Source of the DNA: Peribolospora baueri
Taxonomy: Eukaryota > Basidiomycota > Peribolosporomycetes > Peribolosporales > Peribolosporaceae
Reading direction: 5' to 3'
Assembly: GCA_029717555.1 (NCBI GenBank)
Contig: JAMDHS010000018.1
Coordinates: 124,001-188,000, forward strand
Length of the DNA: 64,000 bases
The stretch's first letter is position 1; every line of letters starts with the position of its first letter. The notes beneath the pieces were generated by a model that was given only the letters and a program-made list of their open reading frames with translations, was not told where the DNA came from and did no database searches. The translations under genes and the position numbers were made by a program. Below are positions 48,485 to 60,249 of this stretch, piece by piece.

Positions 48485-50460
48485 GAGGTCACGCAAGACA
48501 TTCGTTGTGCAGTGGTGCTACACAACCTCTTGAAGGAAGGTGACGCCGACTTGCGCAGGAAGCGATTTCGGTCGATCCACTGGACCGCCCAGTGTGAGAG
48601 CGCCTTTCAGGACCTCAAGGCCGCACTCACTGCGGCGCTAGTCCTCGCTCTGCCTGACCTCGAGCGACCGTTCACCATCGAGACTGACGCCTCGGACCTC
48701 GCAATTGGCATGGCGCTCTTGCAGGAGTCACTCGCCGACCACAAGCTTCACCCAGTGGCCTGTGATGGCCGCAAATTAACCGCAGCCGAGCTCAACTATC
48801 CGGTCCATGAGAAGGAGTTGCTCGCTGTTAAGCATGCCCTACGGGTGTGGCGCCCATACGTCGACAACGGCTGCACCGTCACCATCCTCACCGACCACGA
48901 GAGCCTCAAATACTTGAAGTCCGTTCAGGCGCCATCCAAGCGCCTTGCGAGGTGGATAGATGAGTTCGCGGAGTACGACCTCGACATTCACTACTGGCGC
49001 GGGCACGACAATGTGGTGTCCGTTGCCATCAGTCGCCGCCCTGACTTCTTTCTAGCGATGCAGGCAACCGACTCTTTCGAGAGGTTCATCGCTACGCTAA
49101 CGGCCTACCTCACGACGGGCCAGCTCCCAGGCAAGAGCGACTCAGGCGATCAGGAACTGCGCGACGCCGCTGGTCACTATGCCATGAACGAGGTGGGAGT
49201 CCTATGCCGGAAAATCGACGACGGTGGGCTCGCGCCATACGTACCCCCGCTTTTCCGACGCGCCTTTGTCGAGAGGATGCATTCGGCTTACGGGCATCTC
49301 GGGCACCCCGGCCTTGGCGGCGAAGCGACCAGGAGCGCGAGCGGCACCAGGTCATGGCCAAGGCAGCCATTGCTCCCTTTGAGCGATGGGGCATTGATGT
49401 GGTGGGACACCTCCCCACTGGGGTCAGTGGCAACGAGTACATCATCACTGCCATTGACTATGCGACGGGATGGGTCATTGCGAAAGCGACGAAGTCCGTT
49501 AAGGCACGCGACATTGCCGACTTCCTGCATGACAAAATCGTCATGCAATTCGGCGCCCCAAGCGAGTTTGTCTCTGACCAGGCGAGAACTTCTTGGCGCC
49601 AGCTGTCGAGGCGTACATGAAGCGCCTCGAAGCAACTCATCATGCCGCGAGCGCATACCACCCGCGCACTAATGGCAAGGTGGACAGCTTTAATGGCACG
49701 TTCGGTCGCATGCTCACCAAGTAAAACCACGGGCCAGCCGTCAAGCTTTGGGACCAGTTGATCAAGCGGTCTTCGCCTGCCGTGTACGTGCACGCCACCA
49801 TGCGGTATTCGCCCTTTCACCTCGTCTACGGGTTTAAGCCTCGGTTGCCCTCGACGCTCCCGGCGCCAACCTCGGGGACGCTGACTTAGACAAGCGTCTC
49901 AAACGAGTTCACACCGACCGGCGCCTTGCCACGCGCAGCGCTCGCGGCAGCACAAACGCGGGATGAAGTTGTCCGAGAGCACACTCTGAATGTTGGCGAC
50001 ATGGTGATGGTTCGGAACGAAGCCCCGCAAAAGCTGGAATCTCTGTGGTTTGGGTTATACCGCATTACCAAGCGGCACCGCTGGGCACATATGCCCTAGT
50101 TGACCCAACCAATCGCCCCTTGCGGTTCCTCGTTCATGGAAACCGCCTCAAGCCATCTCGCGGCGCGAACGGTGCCGCCGACTTGTGGACCTCCCCCGCA
50201 AACAGAACCGGCTTGGGCCGAGCAGGGATGCGGCTTGCAACTCACGCCGACTCTCAGTCTGTCGATGCGGCGACGCTCCGGGAGGCGACCCGAGACCCGG
50301 CCCAGGACATCCTCGGAAAGCGCGCATCCGCAGGCCGCCCAGAAGCGCAGGCAGACGTGGCAAAACAAACGTCAGGCGGCCGCCGCCCACGCCGCGGCGA
50401 CGAGGACCTCGCTCCCAGACGCTGGGTCGCCTCTAGATGGAGGAGGAGGAGGCGCTACCG
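48485..50460 (+). mobile_element. Ty3/gypsy pol fragment (RNase H, integrase, C-terminal tail), fossil
   Basis: Begins with the end of the reverse-transcriptase/RNase H linker and carries RNase H (about 48560-49050; FTIETDASDLAIGMALLQ, LTDHESLKYL), the integrase core (about 49290-49700; GIDVVGHLPTG, YATGWVIAKATKS) and the Arg/Pro-rich pol tail (50170-50460), which matches 7310-7720 of the other copy. No LTR, gag, protease or reverse transcriptase is seen, so it is a truncated and broken piece with several breaks. It lies within the ABC transporter remnant. Relative age is hard to judge: decay is comparable to the copy at 7.3-10 kb. Confidence 0.85.
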
Positions 50461-50599
50461 GAGCGAAGAACCCTTCGGCTCGACCTCGCATCCGCCTGCG
50501 CCCACACTCCTTGCTGTTTCGACCCATTTTCGCTTCTACTCCGTCGCGCGTCTTGCGCCTCACGCTCCCTACCGACTTCCGACATAGCGCTCGAATGGG

Positions 50600-52036
50600 C
50601 CTCATGACCCCAACGACTTACGAACAGTCACGAATCACGACGGATAGTCAGTAACAGGTGCATGATCCGGGTTAGCAGTCTTTCCGTGATTTGATTATGG
50701 CTTCAGTTGACGACCCCTTACCGCTCGACTGGTACGCGCGACTTAGGTGGAGGAGGATGTGATTTCACATACAACTTCGTAGACGGTGGCCAAACCGTGG
50801 GAATTTGGCCATACTGCGCCCCAGACCCCTATGTACTACCATTCACACTCCATCAGGAGGAATACCTTCACGATTCTTACTCACAGCTATAAGTCAAATC
50901 ACAGGTGCAGCCTATATGCGTGGTCTCCCGCGATGAAAGTCAAATGGTGATGATATGCTGCCGTGTCGGTACCGAAGTTGGGGCAATTCTTCGGCTAACT
51001 TTACTCCACAGCACACATCACTGTGTCACGACCAATCGCGATTATGTCGGCAGAAAAAATGCCTTGTGCTCTACGATCTCTCCCGCCCCGCCGACCTCTC
51101 GCCCATTATCAACTTAAATTTTCAACTCGCTTCCGACACGGAACAGGGGTGTCATCAGGTCCGTAGGCAACTGTAAGTGCCAGAGATATGAAGCGTACGC
51201 CGAATTATTCAGGTTTGAGGAGCTCTCATATGCCCTTTTTTTTTAAGTCAAAAAAAAAAATTCACGGTTATCACCTTTTCGCGCTTGTGCATCACTTAGA
51301 ACAGTGTCTTCCATAGTGCCAGGATTTCATCCCCTCGCATGCATCTGTCATAATTTTGCTTTCCTTATAGAATTGCATACGTATAAACCTAGGGAGACAC
51401 CAAACATTTTTAGTGAAACTCCGGTTCAGAATTTTCGTGCGCATATGTCTCAATTCCCAGAGTTTTTCCGTCCCCCTGAAAAAATTCTGTTACAAAACTG
51501 ATCACCACCCAAACAACTTCGATGCTCATTCATCTAACAATGGCGATATTTCTTCTGTGCCGGGGATCCATCCACCAGTAATAATTCAGGCGAATACGGC
51601 CTTTTCTGACGCGTCTTAGATGAAAGAGATCATCTCGATCACTTTGCTGCTCGAGGCAAAGATCTGACTACAGTTGACCCTGTCTGTTAGCATACGGTTG
51701 TCTTTGTATAGAGCATAGCGATCGTCAAAAGCTTGAATTCATGTCTTGATGGACGCCATCGACTGTGTCAAGAATTGCGGAAACTAGGAATAGATCACTC
51801 TGTATAGTCAGCCTCTCGCATACTGCATAGCCCTCGGGCAATAACGTGTATGCTTATAGACATGGTTGACTGTATTTTTATTGGATTTATTATGTGTATA
51901 AATGTCTCAACGCCCATCAACAAGGAGCGTCCTGTCCCAACCATGTTTCGTTCTAATGGTCTGATCCAAACAAGCCCGTCCTGAGCTGACGTCCGTTGAT
52001 ATCAGGTGAACACATTGAAAGAGGCAGCAAAATCCA
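50600..52036. other. AT-rich region without recognisable genes
   Basis: Base composition shifts clearly to AT compared with the rest of the window, with poly-T/poly-A tracts (51236-51260). Only short frames are present (50707-50892, 51304-51501), none of a known family. The right edge holds the 3' flank of the flavocytochrome b2 gene. It could be decayed transposon sequence or DNA of other origin. Confidence 0.5.
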
Positions 52037-54320
52037 TCACAGCTTGGCCGCCCCCCAGCGCCATATCCACCCCTTCTTCTCGACTCCTGGCAGAGGATCA
52101 GGCAGGTCCCTCTCCAACATCTTGGTGTTGAGCAGGTGAGGGCCCAGTTGATCGAGCGAGATGACGCCCAGAAGCTTGAGAGTCGTTTCAATCTCATCGC
52201 GGAGGACTGGGGGCGTCATGAGCAGGGAAGGGTTGAAAAACAAAGTTGTGTAAGTAAGAATAGACGTTCAGTAAGCTCACAGGTCGGCAAGCAGTTGAGC
52301 GTTGTGCAGCCTATGCCATTCGCACTCGCTTTTCCACGGTGATCAATCGAGTCCTCTCACCTTCGATGCCCTTCCTAACGCCTGGCTCACCCCAGGCCAA
52401 AGCATACATGAACGCCCTCCCCAACCCGACGGCCCTAGCACCCAAGCAGAGTGCTTTGACCACATCGGTGCCTCTCCACACGCCTCCGTCCAGATAAATC
52501 TCCGGGGCACGGCCCGTGCGAGAGAGGGGGGACACGCGTGTAAAGAAGGCCGGATGGTGGAGGCGGAGGGAGAGGAGGGTTGTGAGTGGGGGTGGAGCGC
52601 TGCACAGAGATGGAAGCATCTCGCTGGTGTCAGCGTGAAAATGGAAGCATCTACCTCACGCCGTGTGGAGCGGCATGTCATTCGATGAACGCACCCATCC
52701 AAAGCCCTCCCGCCGTGATTGCTGAGGTAGATGACATCACATCCCAGTTCCGCCGCCTTGAGTGCATCTTCAACGGTCTGGATGCCCTTCACCCCGACGG
52801 GGAGATCGGTAAGCTTGCGAAGCCAGGCAATGTCTTTCCAACTGTGCAGAAGACAGGCAGAAGATGGAGTAAGAGTGAGCGCGCCAAACTGTTCACGACT
52901 TGCTGATTCCTTGTCCAACCAAAGCATCACTCGACATGGAGCGGGAAAAAACACACCTCAAAGCAGGATCGATGTAAGTGCCCATGGTCCTTCCTATTCC
53001 ACCGCCCTTGGAGTCGCTTGCATACTGTGCTCCGGAGATGGATGAGGTCTTCACATGGACAACATGTGATGCCCTCCGGTCAGTGCCATCGAGTATGAGG
53101 AAATGGGCAGCGTCGCATGAATCCCGATCGTGTGCGGCAGGGAGAGTGGACGCACCATTCCCGCCAAGTCGGCCTTGCTCCTCTCATCCGCCTCTCGTTT
53201 TCCAGGTGTTGCAGCATCGACGGTGACAACGATGGCTTTGACACCTCTGCGAGCGGTGCCCGCACCATCGTCGAGTGAACACACCTTTCGAACCAGCGCC
53301 TCCGCCTTGGCACGGTCCTTGTTGACGTACAGCTGGAACAGGAATGGCGGGACAGGATCGACGGTTGTTGTGTTCGATGGAGCAAACCTTCTGGCGGAGA
53401 GGATGCTCTCGACGGTGGCGCTGGCGTTGCTTGAAATCATCATGCCCACACCCTCCACTCCGGTTGCGCGAGCGAGCGCACGTTCACCCTCGGGCTCTCC
53501 GGACATTTTGGCCATGCCGGCTGGAGCGACGAATATGGGGAGAGAGACCTTGTGGCCAAGGAGGGTGGTAGACGTGGTGACAGTGGCGACGTTGACTAGT
53601 GTGCGGGGGAGGAAGAGCACCGAGGAGAAGGAGGCGCGGTTCAAGCCAAGGGCTGAGGGACGGCATTGAAGAAGAGGCCGTCAGTCAAACATAAAGTTCT
53701 GATCACACTTGAAGGCGGGTAGGGAGCACTCACTGACTTCGTCCGTCGCACCGGACGATATGTAAGCCCAGGCTTTGAGAGTGAGCACACGAGGAGCCGC
53801 CTCCTGCTCACGGAAGTGAACGAGAGATGACACATCATGAGCACTCGAGACCAGCACCGTTCAACGACACTGACCTGTATCTGCTGGCCATCGACGCTTC
53901 CGCCAAGATGAAGGGAAGAAAGACGTGGCGCACCTCGAAATCCTTCAAAGAGATGATCTGATCCACCGGCGGCTTGACCCACTCTTCCTTTCCTCCTTTC
54001 TCCACCTTGTTCCGCGCTACTGCCACCTGTCCGCCGAGCAGCTTGGCTCCAACCCTTTCGCTCCCTGCTAGCTTCTCCCGAGCGCCCTCTACTTCACCAA
54101 GACACTCCTCCGGCTTTAGCAGCTCTTCGACGGTGCCGGGCGGATGGAAGCTGTCAAATTCGACGGTCGCATCTTTGCCCGCGTAGCGGAGGATAACGTC
54201 CTGCCCTCCGGGATGGTCGGGGAGGAAGCGGGTCACGTTCCACGCCTTTCCGTGGAGGATGATCCAGCAGTCGGAGGCGGTGTTGTGCTTGGCGACGTCG
54301 ACGAGGGCGAGGGCCGGCAT
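52037..54320 (-). CDS. L-lactate dehydrogenase (cytochrome), flavocytochrome b2
   Basis: Seven exons (54320-53934, 53803-53734, 53652-53156, 53048-52957, 52841-52695, 52599-52361, 52206-52037) close in phase to 533 residues. Residues 1-85 are a cytochrome b5 fold with both haem ligands in context ([28 protein letters not shown]). The FMN alpha-hydroxy-acid dehydrogenase domain follows: [13 protein letters not shown] (active-site Tyr), [22 protein letters not shown] (Tyr), [13 protein letters not shown] (Asp), [13 protein letters not shown] (Lys), [10 protein letters not shown] (catalytic His and Arg), [14 protein letters not shown]. It oxidises L-lactate to pyruvate and passes electrons to cytochrome c. 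Yeast Cyb2 has a long presequence for the intermembrane space; here the cyt b5 fold starts almost at Met1 and no presequence is visible. Exon 4 uses an AAG acceptor. Confidence 0.93.
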
Positions 54321-54499
54321 GGCGGATCTATGAGCGTGAGGAAGTGTGAGACAGGGTCTGTTCTGCGGTGCTGGTAAAGAGATGGGTCAGTTGGTAGAGA
54401 GATGGGATGAGCGCGCTGTGACGGTCAGACAGTAGGTAGATGGATCCATTGAGCGCTTCGATGCGTTGCTTCGGATGGCCGTAAGTGAACAGCTCAGCT

Positions 54500-54827
54500 C
54501 AGCTCAGCTCGGCCGTCGGACCGGCCGCGTCCCCCTGGCCGACTGCGGCGAGTGGAGTCGTCTCCGCATTCGCCGGTGACACGTGCCCCTCCTGCCAGAG
54601 AACTCAGATTGTAGCGCACTTCCTCCTCTTCTGCCCCAGGTGGCGAGAATCATCGCCGTCGCCTTAGAGAATCCCTCGCTGCGCGCCGACTCCCCACCCA
54701 GGACCTACACACACTCCTCTTCGATCCCCTCGCCCTTCCCTTGACGGCCCGGTTCCTCAGAGACACTGGCCGCTTCCTCCCCTTTGGAGAAGGGTCAGGC
54801 GCCCGCTTCATCACCGATGCCGCCTAG
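54500..54827 (+). mobile_element. LINE ORF2 C-terminal fragment
   Basis: The plus strand carries the Cys/His motif typical of the C-terminus of Tad/L1-like reverse transcriptases (TCPSCQRTQIVAHFLLFCPR). After a frame shift come LPTQDLHTLLFDPLAL and RFLRDTGRFLPFGEGS before a TAG at 54825. It is a 5'-truncated LINE piece, oriented opposite to the flavocytochrome gene. Whether it belongs to the same family as the LINE at 23.7-25.6 kb cannot be told, since that copy lacks this part. Confidence 0.65.
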
Positions 54828-55206
54828 GCCATACCTTCCTCGCACCGATCCCCCACTCACTCCATAGCGACCCTGCCTGCGACACCAATGCCCATTTGCG
54901 CTCCCCTGCGATCTCCATTTTGGGGTATGCTGTACAGACGTTTTGAGTCTCTGTTCCCTCCCCTTTTCTACACCCGCCGTTCGGCTGGCGACGGCTACCG
55001 CAGTTGCCCTAACCGCAGTCTGGCCTTCCCATTGTTGCGTCTCTCTATAGTCCCTCGAGGCTGTTCAGCGTCCTGGGCTCGTGACATACCGCAGCAGTTT
55101 TCACGTGATCTACTGCGGTAGTTGTCTTGCAGGCGGGAAGACCATCATGGATATCATCTTCACCCGGATCATCCACTCGTTCTTGTGTCCCATACGATCA
55201 GTCAAG

Positions 55207-55894
55207 ATGGCTTCTCTCCTCCCTCTCGGCCGCGGCGCGTCCTCTTCGCGTTCAAGTCGCGCGCTTGTTCTTTGCTCCTGTAGCGCCGCCACCTGTCTCT
55301 CCGCACCTCGACGACCGCTCTCCATCCTCGCCTCGTCCGCCGTCTCGTCACCACAACCCTTCACCCGTTCCATCTTCCTCCCCCTGTCCCTCTCCCTTCC
55401 CTCCATCCCAACGCCTTCAAGCCTCCTGCGAAGGTCTACAGAGTATCTCCGCGACACCCTGCTCCCGCTCCTCCCGCCCGTCCTCAAGGCCGTTCCCAAG
55501 AAGAAGGTTTCCCATTCGCGCAAGGCTATGCGCAGCGCGAATAAAGGGGTGAAGGACCGGACGAGTGAGTCCCAGAGATTATCAAGCCGTGGCGGCGGGT
55601 CGGTGTGGGCGATTTGCTCTGCGGGGTGGAGCCGACTGAGCCGTAGCTGGTTCCCGACCGTCTGACTCCTTTGATGGCGTCCGCTCAACCGTCTCCTTTC
55701 TTTCCCTTCCTTCCGCTTCTTTTCTCGCGTCTTCTCCCCCACTTTATCTCCCATCATCCGACCCAACCCCAGACTTAGTCCACTGCCCAGCCTGCGGTGC
55801 GCCCAAGCTCCAACACCACCTCTGCGCCTCGTGTTACTCCCAGATCCACCGTGAGATCAAGGCTGAGAAGAGGGCAGCAGCCGCACGAGGCTAA
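55207..55894 (+). CDS. MRPL32: mitochondrial large-subunit ribosomal protein bL32m (MRPL32)
   Basis: Exons 55207-55564 and 55773-55894 give 159 residues. The Ser/Arg/Leu-rich first 90 residues resemble a mitochondrial targeting and processing region, as in yeast Mrpl32, whose presequence is matured by the m-AAA protease. The mature part starts AVPKKKVSHSRKAMRSANKG and has the bL32 zinc ribbon CPACGAPKLQHHLCASCY followed by a basic tail. It is a structural component of the mitoribosomal large subunit. It converges on the FPP synthase gene 450 bp away. The start Met at 55207 is the first that gives a targeting-like N-terminus; an in-frame Met at 55147 upstream is possible. Confidence 0.93.
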
Positions 55895-56346
55895 GAAACG
55901 CGGCGGGCATCCATCTGCCCTCGGCAGTTTGTGCGCCCGTCCGTCCGTCCGCTCGTTCGTTTGTACGCACCTCGGGTGCGATGTGCGTTGGTGGTCTCCG
56001 CCTGGCACAATGATGAGTCATTGGAATCCAATGGCGACCAGCCAGTCCATCCTTCTTCGCTTTTCGTATCCGCCTCAGCCATGGCCAGTGCTCGTCCACC
56101 AGCGCTACCCTGGTGAAAACTAGATTAGACGGGGGAAGAAAGGCATAAGAACAAGGCCTGATCGCTAGCGAGCAAGGGAGAAAATAAAGGGCGAAACCGA
56201 AAGCGTCTATGGATATGTTCATTTTGAAGAGTATGGTGATCGATGGGTAGATAGATGGATGGATCGGAAGTTGGCCTGCCCCACCACCTTTCGCTAAAAA
56301 ACAGATCGAGGGGAGTCATTCTATGCGTACACAGAACGACCAAAAT
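55895..56346. other. convergent 3' spacer
   Basis: Lies between MRPL32 and FPP synthase 3' ends. Short simple repeats only. Confidence 0.5.
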
Positions 56347-58414
56347 TCACTTGCTCCTCTTGTACACCTTGTTCAAAAAGACGCTGAACACGCCCCTCTT
56401 CAAGCCGACGCCTTTGTCGCCGACCTCGGGGACCGCGTCGATGAGGGCGCAGATGCGCTCGTAGCTCTCCTTTTCGTACGACGCGAACCGGGTCGGCAGG
56501 TCCACTTGGGGAGACGAGAAGACAGCCTTGACGCGCGCTTCGCACTCGGCCTCTTTGCGGCCATAGTTGTCCTTCCGAGCGGTTTTTTTCATCGAAGATG
56601 CCGTGTGGGGGAGAGATCGGATCAGCACGTGTCTGCCGGTAAGGTTAAAGGACACCGTCATCAAACTCACGTCCAAAATCTTCCTCTGCTCCGGCGTAGC
56701 ATGCTTCAAGGCGACGTTGATGTTCCAGGAGCACTTGTTGTCCAAGATGTCCGTCCCGATCTTGCCGATCACCTCGGGGGCGCCGTAGCAGTCGAGGTAG
56801 TCGTCCTGGACCTGGAAGTACTCGCCGAGGGGGATGAGGATGTCGAGCGCCTGCTCGTACAACGCCTCGTCCGTGATGCCGGCCATGCGCATCGCAAGGG
56901 CTACGGGGAGGTAGAAGGAGTAGAAGGCCGTCTTGTAGACGACGATTAGATGGTGCCTGGGGGAGGACAGAAAGGAGCACATCGCACAGAGAGGCGGACA
57001 GAGACGAACGTGTGAGGGACGTGACGAAGGTACAAACGACGAGCGTGCGAAACCTCACCGACACCCGGTGACACGTACTTCTCAAGCGAAAATTTGGACA
57101 GGTCCACCACGTTCTCCGGGGCGGTGAGGAGGTCGAGCAGCTGGCCGATGGTCGTTTGGAAAGTCGTCTGTGGCGATGGAGATAAAGGGAAAAAATTGCG
57201 TCAGGGCCATGGTTCGAGCTGCTTTGCGCACACCATTCACGCTCGCGACGGCGCGCGATCTTCCGCATCAGTTCGGCCCGGCCCGCGCGCTCGCTCGCTC
57301 GCTCACCTCGTGGAAGTGCTCGAGCAAGTAGACGTAGTAGCTCTCGCTGCGGAAGTGCTTGCGCAAGAGGAAGTAGATAGCCGCCTCGATCATGAACGAG
57401 TCGTTCACGGCGATGGTGCCAACGTGCTCCTGCGTTCGTGTGAGTGGACAAGGCCGTCCGTGAGCAAGGCGTTAGCAAGGCGATGGGACATTACGAACCG
57501 GCGAAAAGAAGGAAGGAGAAACAAAAAAGGAACGGACCAGGCGGTACCAGCAGGGCTGTCCTCGTCGGGTGATGGACTGGTCCATCATATCGTCCGAAAC
57601 CAAGAAGTACGCTTGGAGCTGGATTGATGGTCCGTTGGGTAAGCGAGCCAGCAAAAGGAAAGAGCAGCGACGGGAGGCAGTGGACGTGCCGAATTCACGC
57701 AAGGAAGATCGGCGAGAGTGACGTACCAGTTCGATGCACCATCCCAAAACGGCCGCACGGAAGTACTCGTCCTGCCCGAGCGGCTCACCCTTGAGGATCT
57801 CAAGCGAGTCGACGACGGACATGCCCCTGTTGAGCTTTCCTGTTGGGCGTGGGGGAGGTGTGGAAGGCGGGGCGCAGACGGACGTTAGAGGGGAGGCGAC
57901 ACGGCGACACGGACATGGGAGGGCCGGTGAGGAAACAAAGTATTCACCTCCCACGGAGTTATAGAACAGGGATTTCTTGTACCAATCCTTGGCCTCTTGG
58001 GGTACGCCCACCTTGTCGACGTAAGCCAGGACCTCGTCGGCGATGACAGGGAAGATGTCCTCGAAGCGCTTTCGTCGGGCTTGCTTGTCTGCGACGAGGA
58101 AATGGTAAAACGTCATGATGGACCAGACAATGCGATGCGATGCGAGGTCAAGGTTGAGGGCGAAGTGGGAGAGGGGAAAAAGGATGAGCCAAGTCGACAT
58201 GCGAGCCAAGCTACACCGGAAGGACGTCCTGACCCCGGAGTCCGGACCTCAGGCGAGCGGATAACAACCGATCTCGGCCGGGGCAACTGCCAGTTCATCC
58301 CCTCAACCCCAACCCAGTCCCGCCAACCCGGCCATGACAAGGACAGACATACGGCGACAGGGTGAACGCACCGTCCGCGGGAGCAGCGGCCCCGTTCGTC
58401 TGGGCAAGTGCCAT
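56347..58414 (-). CDS. ERG20: farnesyl diphosphate synthase
   Basis: Exons from the C-terminal side are firm: 58088-57948, 57839-57727, 57618-57538, 57429-57307, 57167-57079, 56956-56671 and 56571-56347. They hold [15 protein letters not shown], the first Asp-rich motif [45 protein letters not shown], the second Asp-rich motif [12 protein letters not shown] and the C-terminal KVYKRSK. The enzyme condenses IPP with DMAPP and GPP to farnesyl diphosphate for sterols, dolichol, quinones, carotenoids and prenylation; cytosolic. The first exon (58414 to about 58353, starting [15 protein letters not shown]) ends phase 2, whereas the next acceptor needs phase 1, so a small exon or other splice in 58090-58352 is missed. 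The last intron ends in AAG (56574-56572). Confidence 0.93.
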
Positions 58415-59149
58415 CTTCGCGTGTGCTGTGCTGTGCCTGCCCTGATCGAGGAAGGAGGGAAGGATGCAAAGTCTAGGTGCGGGGTGCGCACGGAGCGTTA
58501 GAGTGGGGAGCCGGAGAAGGGGGAGATGAGAGCCGGGGAGGATGGCGATGGCGATGACCGTTCGTCGTTGTCGTTCCTTCTTTCGTCCCCCTTTGCTACG
58601 GCTTATGTTTGCAAACAAAACGCAGTCCATATCTTTGCTGCGGTAGGAGAGTTTGCCGAGCCCGGCTCGCTCGACGCCTTCCGCGGAGTTTGGGTGGCCG
58701 AAATAAATGGATCGCGTCGTTGCTCTCATCCTCACTCCGCGATATCCTTGCGCTGAGAGTAGACAGCGGATCGCGTTCTTCTCTTCCAATCTGAGCCTCC
58801 CATTTTCATATGGTCCACGCGGAGCACGTCGCAGGTGGTAACCGGTGGAAAGTACACGGAAGATAGGTCCCAGATGCCGCTGGTACCCCTCCCTCGGCTT
58901 GGCGCAAGGCGGGTGTCCTCCCCCCGTGCAGAAGAAACGGTGTCCCCCCTCCCCAAGGACGCGACCATCCTCCCCGTACAGCTCCCTCTTTATTCTCCCT
59001 CCTTCAGCCGACCAGCACAACCAAGCATTCAGAATGGCCCCTCTTTCTGTGAAGTAAAGCGCATCTTCAATGCATGACCACCGGCGCATCTGCCGACTGG
59101 CTGAACGAGCGCGCCGGCCAGCCGAACGACGGCGCCCCGCGCCCGCGAA
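58415..59149. other. upstream region of FPP synthase
   Basis: Expected promoter of the FPP synthase gene and 3' flank of the coiled-coil gene. The minus strand is open for over 200 codons in frame with the FPP synthase Met, but its composition is not protein-like, and I treat this as chance in GC-rich DNA. Confidence 0.45.
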
Positions 59150-60249
59150 TCACTGGCCTTGCCGAGCGGCCCTGGCCTCGAGTTCGACGCGACGGGCTTC
59201 GGCGGCGGCCAGACGGGCCTCAAGGGCTTGGAGCTCTGACTCTTGGCTGGAAGGAAGGCGCGAGAGGAGGAGTAGAGGCATGTCAGAACCGACGGAAGGC
59301 TTGGGCTGCGGAGGATGGAGAGCGAAGCGAAAAAGCTCACGACTGCACGCTCGATTGCCTGGAAGGTGTGCGTCAAGAGACGGGTAGAGGGAGTGGGGGT
59401 GAGGAAGAGAGGAATCAAGAGTGGATGGGGCGTCCGTACGGACGCCATTACGATCCGCCATTAGCGAAGACCGCGCGATGCCGAGGAAACCGTAGAGCCC
59501 ATTCCGAGACGCAAAAGCAGAGGCAGACGCCAAGGCGACAAGACGTGCAGACGGACTCACTTCTCCCTAAGCCTCCTTTCCATCTCCTCCGTGGAGACGT
59601 TCCCATCCTGGTTTGAGTGCCCGTGCGGGTTCTCGCCCATGCGCACGCTCGCCGCCGCGTCCATCGCGCGCTCCACCTCGGCGCGCGCGGCGTCTTGGAT
59701 CGCCCGCTCGTGCGCGTCGTGTCGCCCTTGGGCTGCGTTGAGAGAAGCCTGGAGCTGCCCTGCGGTGAGGCTGAGGGGCGGGCGCGGACAGAAGGAAGAG
59801 AGGGGTGAAAGAAAGAGGGAAGTGTGGGCGTAGAGAACGTCGAAGGAGAGGGAAGTCGTATCTGATAGCAGGAACCCCCGCGACAATAACAGGACAAGCA
59901 ACGACTTGGCGCTTCCCGAGACGACCAACAGGTCGGGCATATGGACACGTAACACGGAAAGGAAAGAACCACCGCGCAACGGACGCCGGGTACAGAGTGT
60001 ATGTAGTCCGGAGCGCCGGTCGCCGACGGTCCTACGGGCCAACCGGGGCTTATATGCGCTCGCTCGCTTTACGAGGCCGTCGCGAAACAAGGAAAACAGA
60101 GAGAGAGAAGAAGAAGAGTGGAAAAGAAGAGAGATCAGGGCTCACTTGTGACCGGGATTCGCCTCCGCCTCCCTCTCGAGCCTCTGAGCCAGGTGGGGTG
60201 GCATGCTCTCAGCCAAGCTGCGGTGCTGCTGGCCGTTGGGGTCGGACAT
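59150..60249 (-). CDS. small helical/coiled-coil protein, unknown function
   Basis: Exons 60249-60146, 59770-59561 and 59246-59150 close in phase to 136 residues. I do not recognise the family. It starts MSDPNGQQHRSLAESMPPHL and is followed by long helices rich in Ala, Glu, Gln and Arg (QLQASLNAAQGRHDAHERAI, ARAEVERAMDAAASV, ESELQALEARLAAAEARRVE), a likely coiled coil. No signal peptide or membrane segment is present. The first intron (375 bp) is the longest in this part of the window. The gene lies between FPP synthase and TOM40, all three on the minus strand, which does not by itself imply a shared role. Confidence 0.7.

Noticed and set aside
58415-59089. Minus-strand open frame of about 225 codons upstream of and in frame with FPP synthase
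   Set aside because: Composition is not protein-like and FPP synthases start close to the annotated Met; long chance frames are common in GC-rich DNA.
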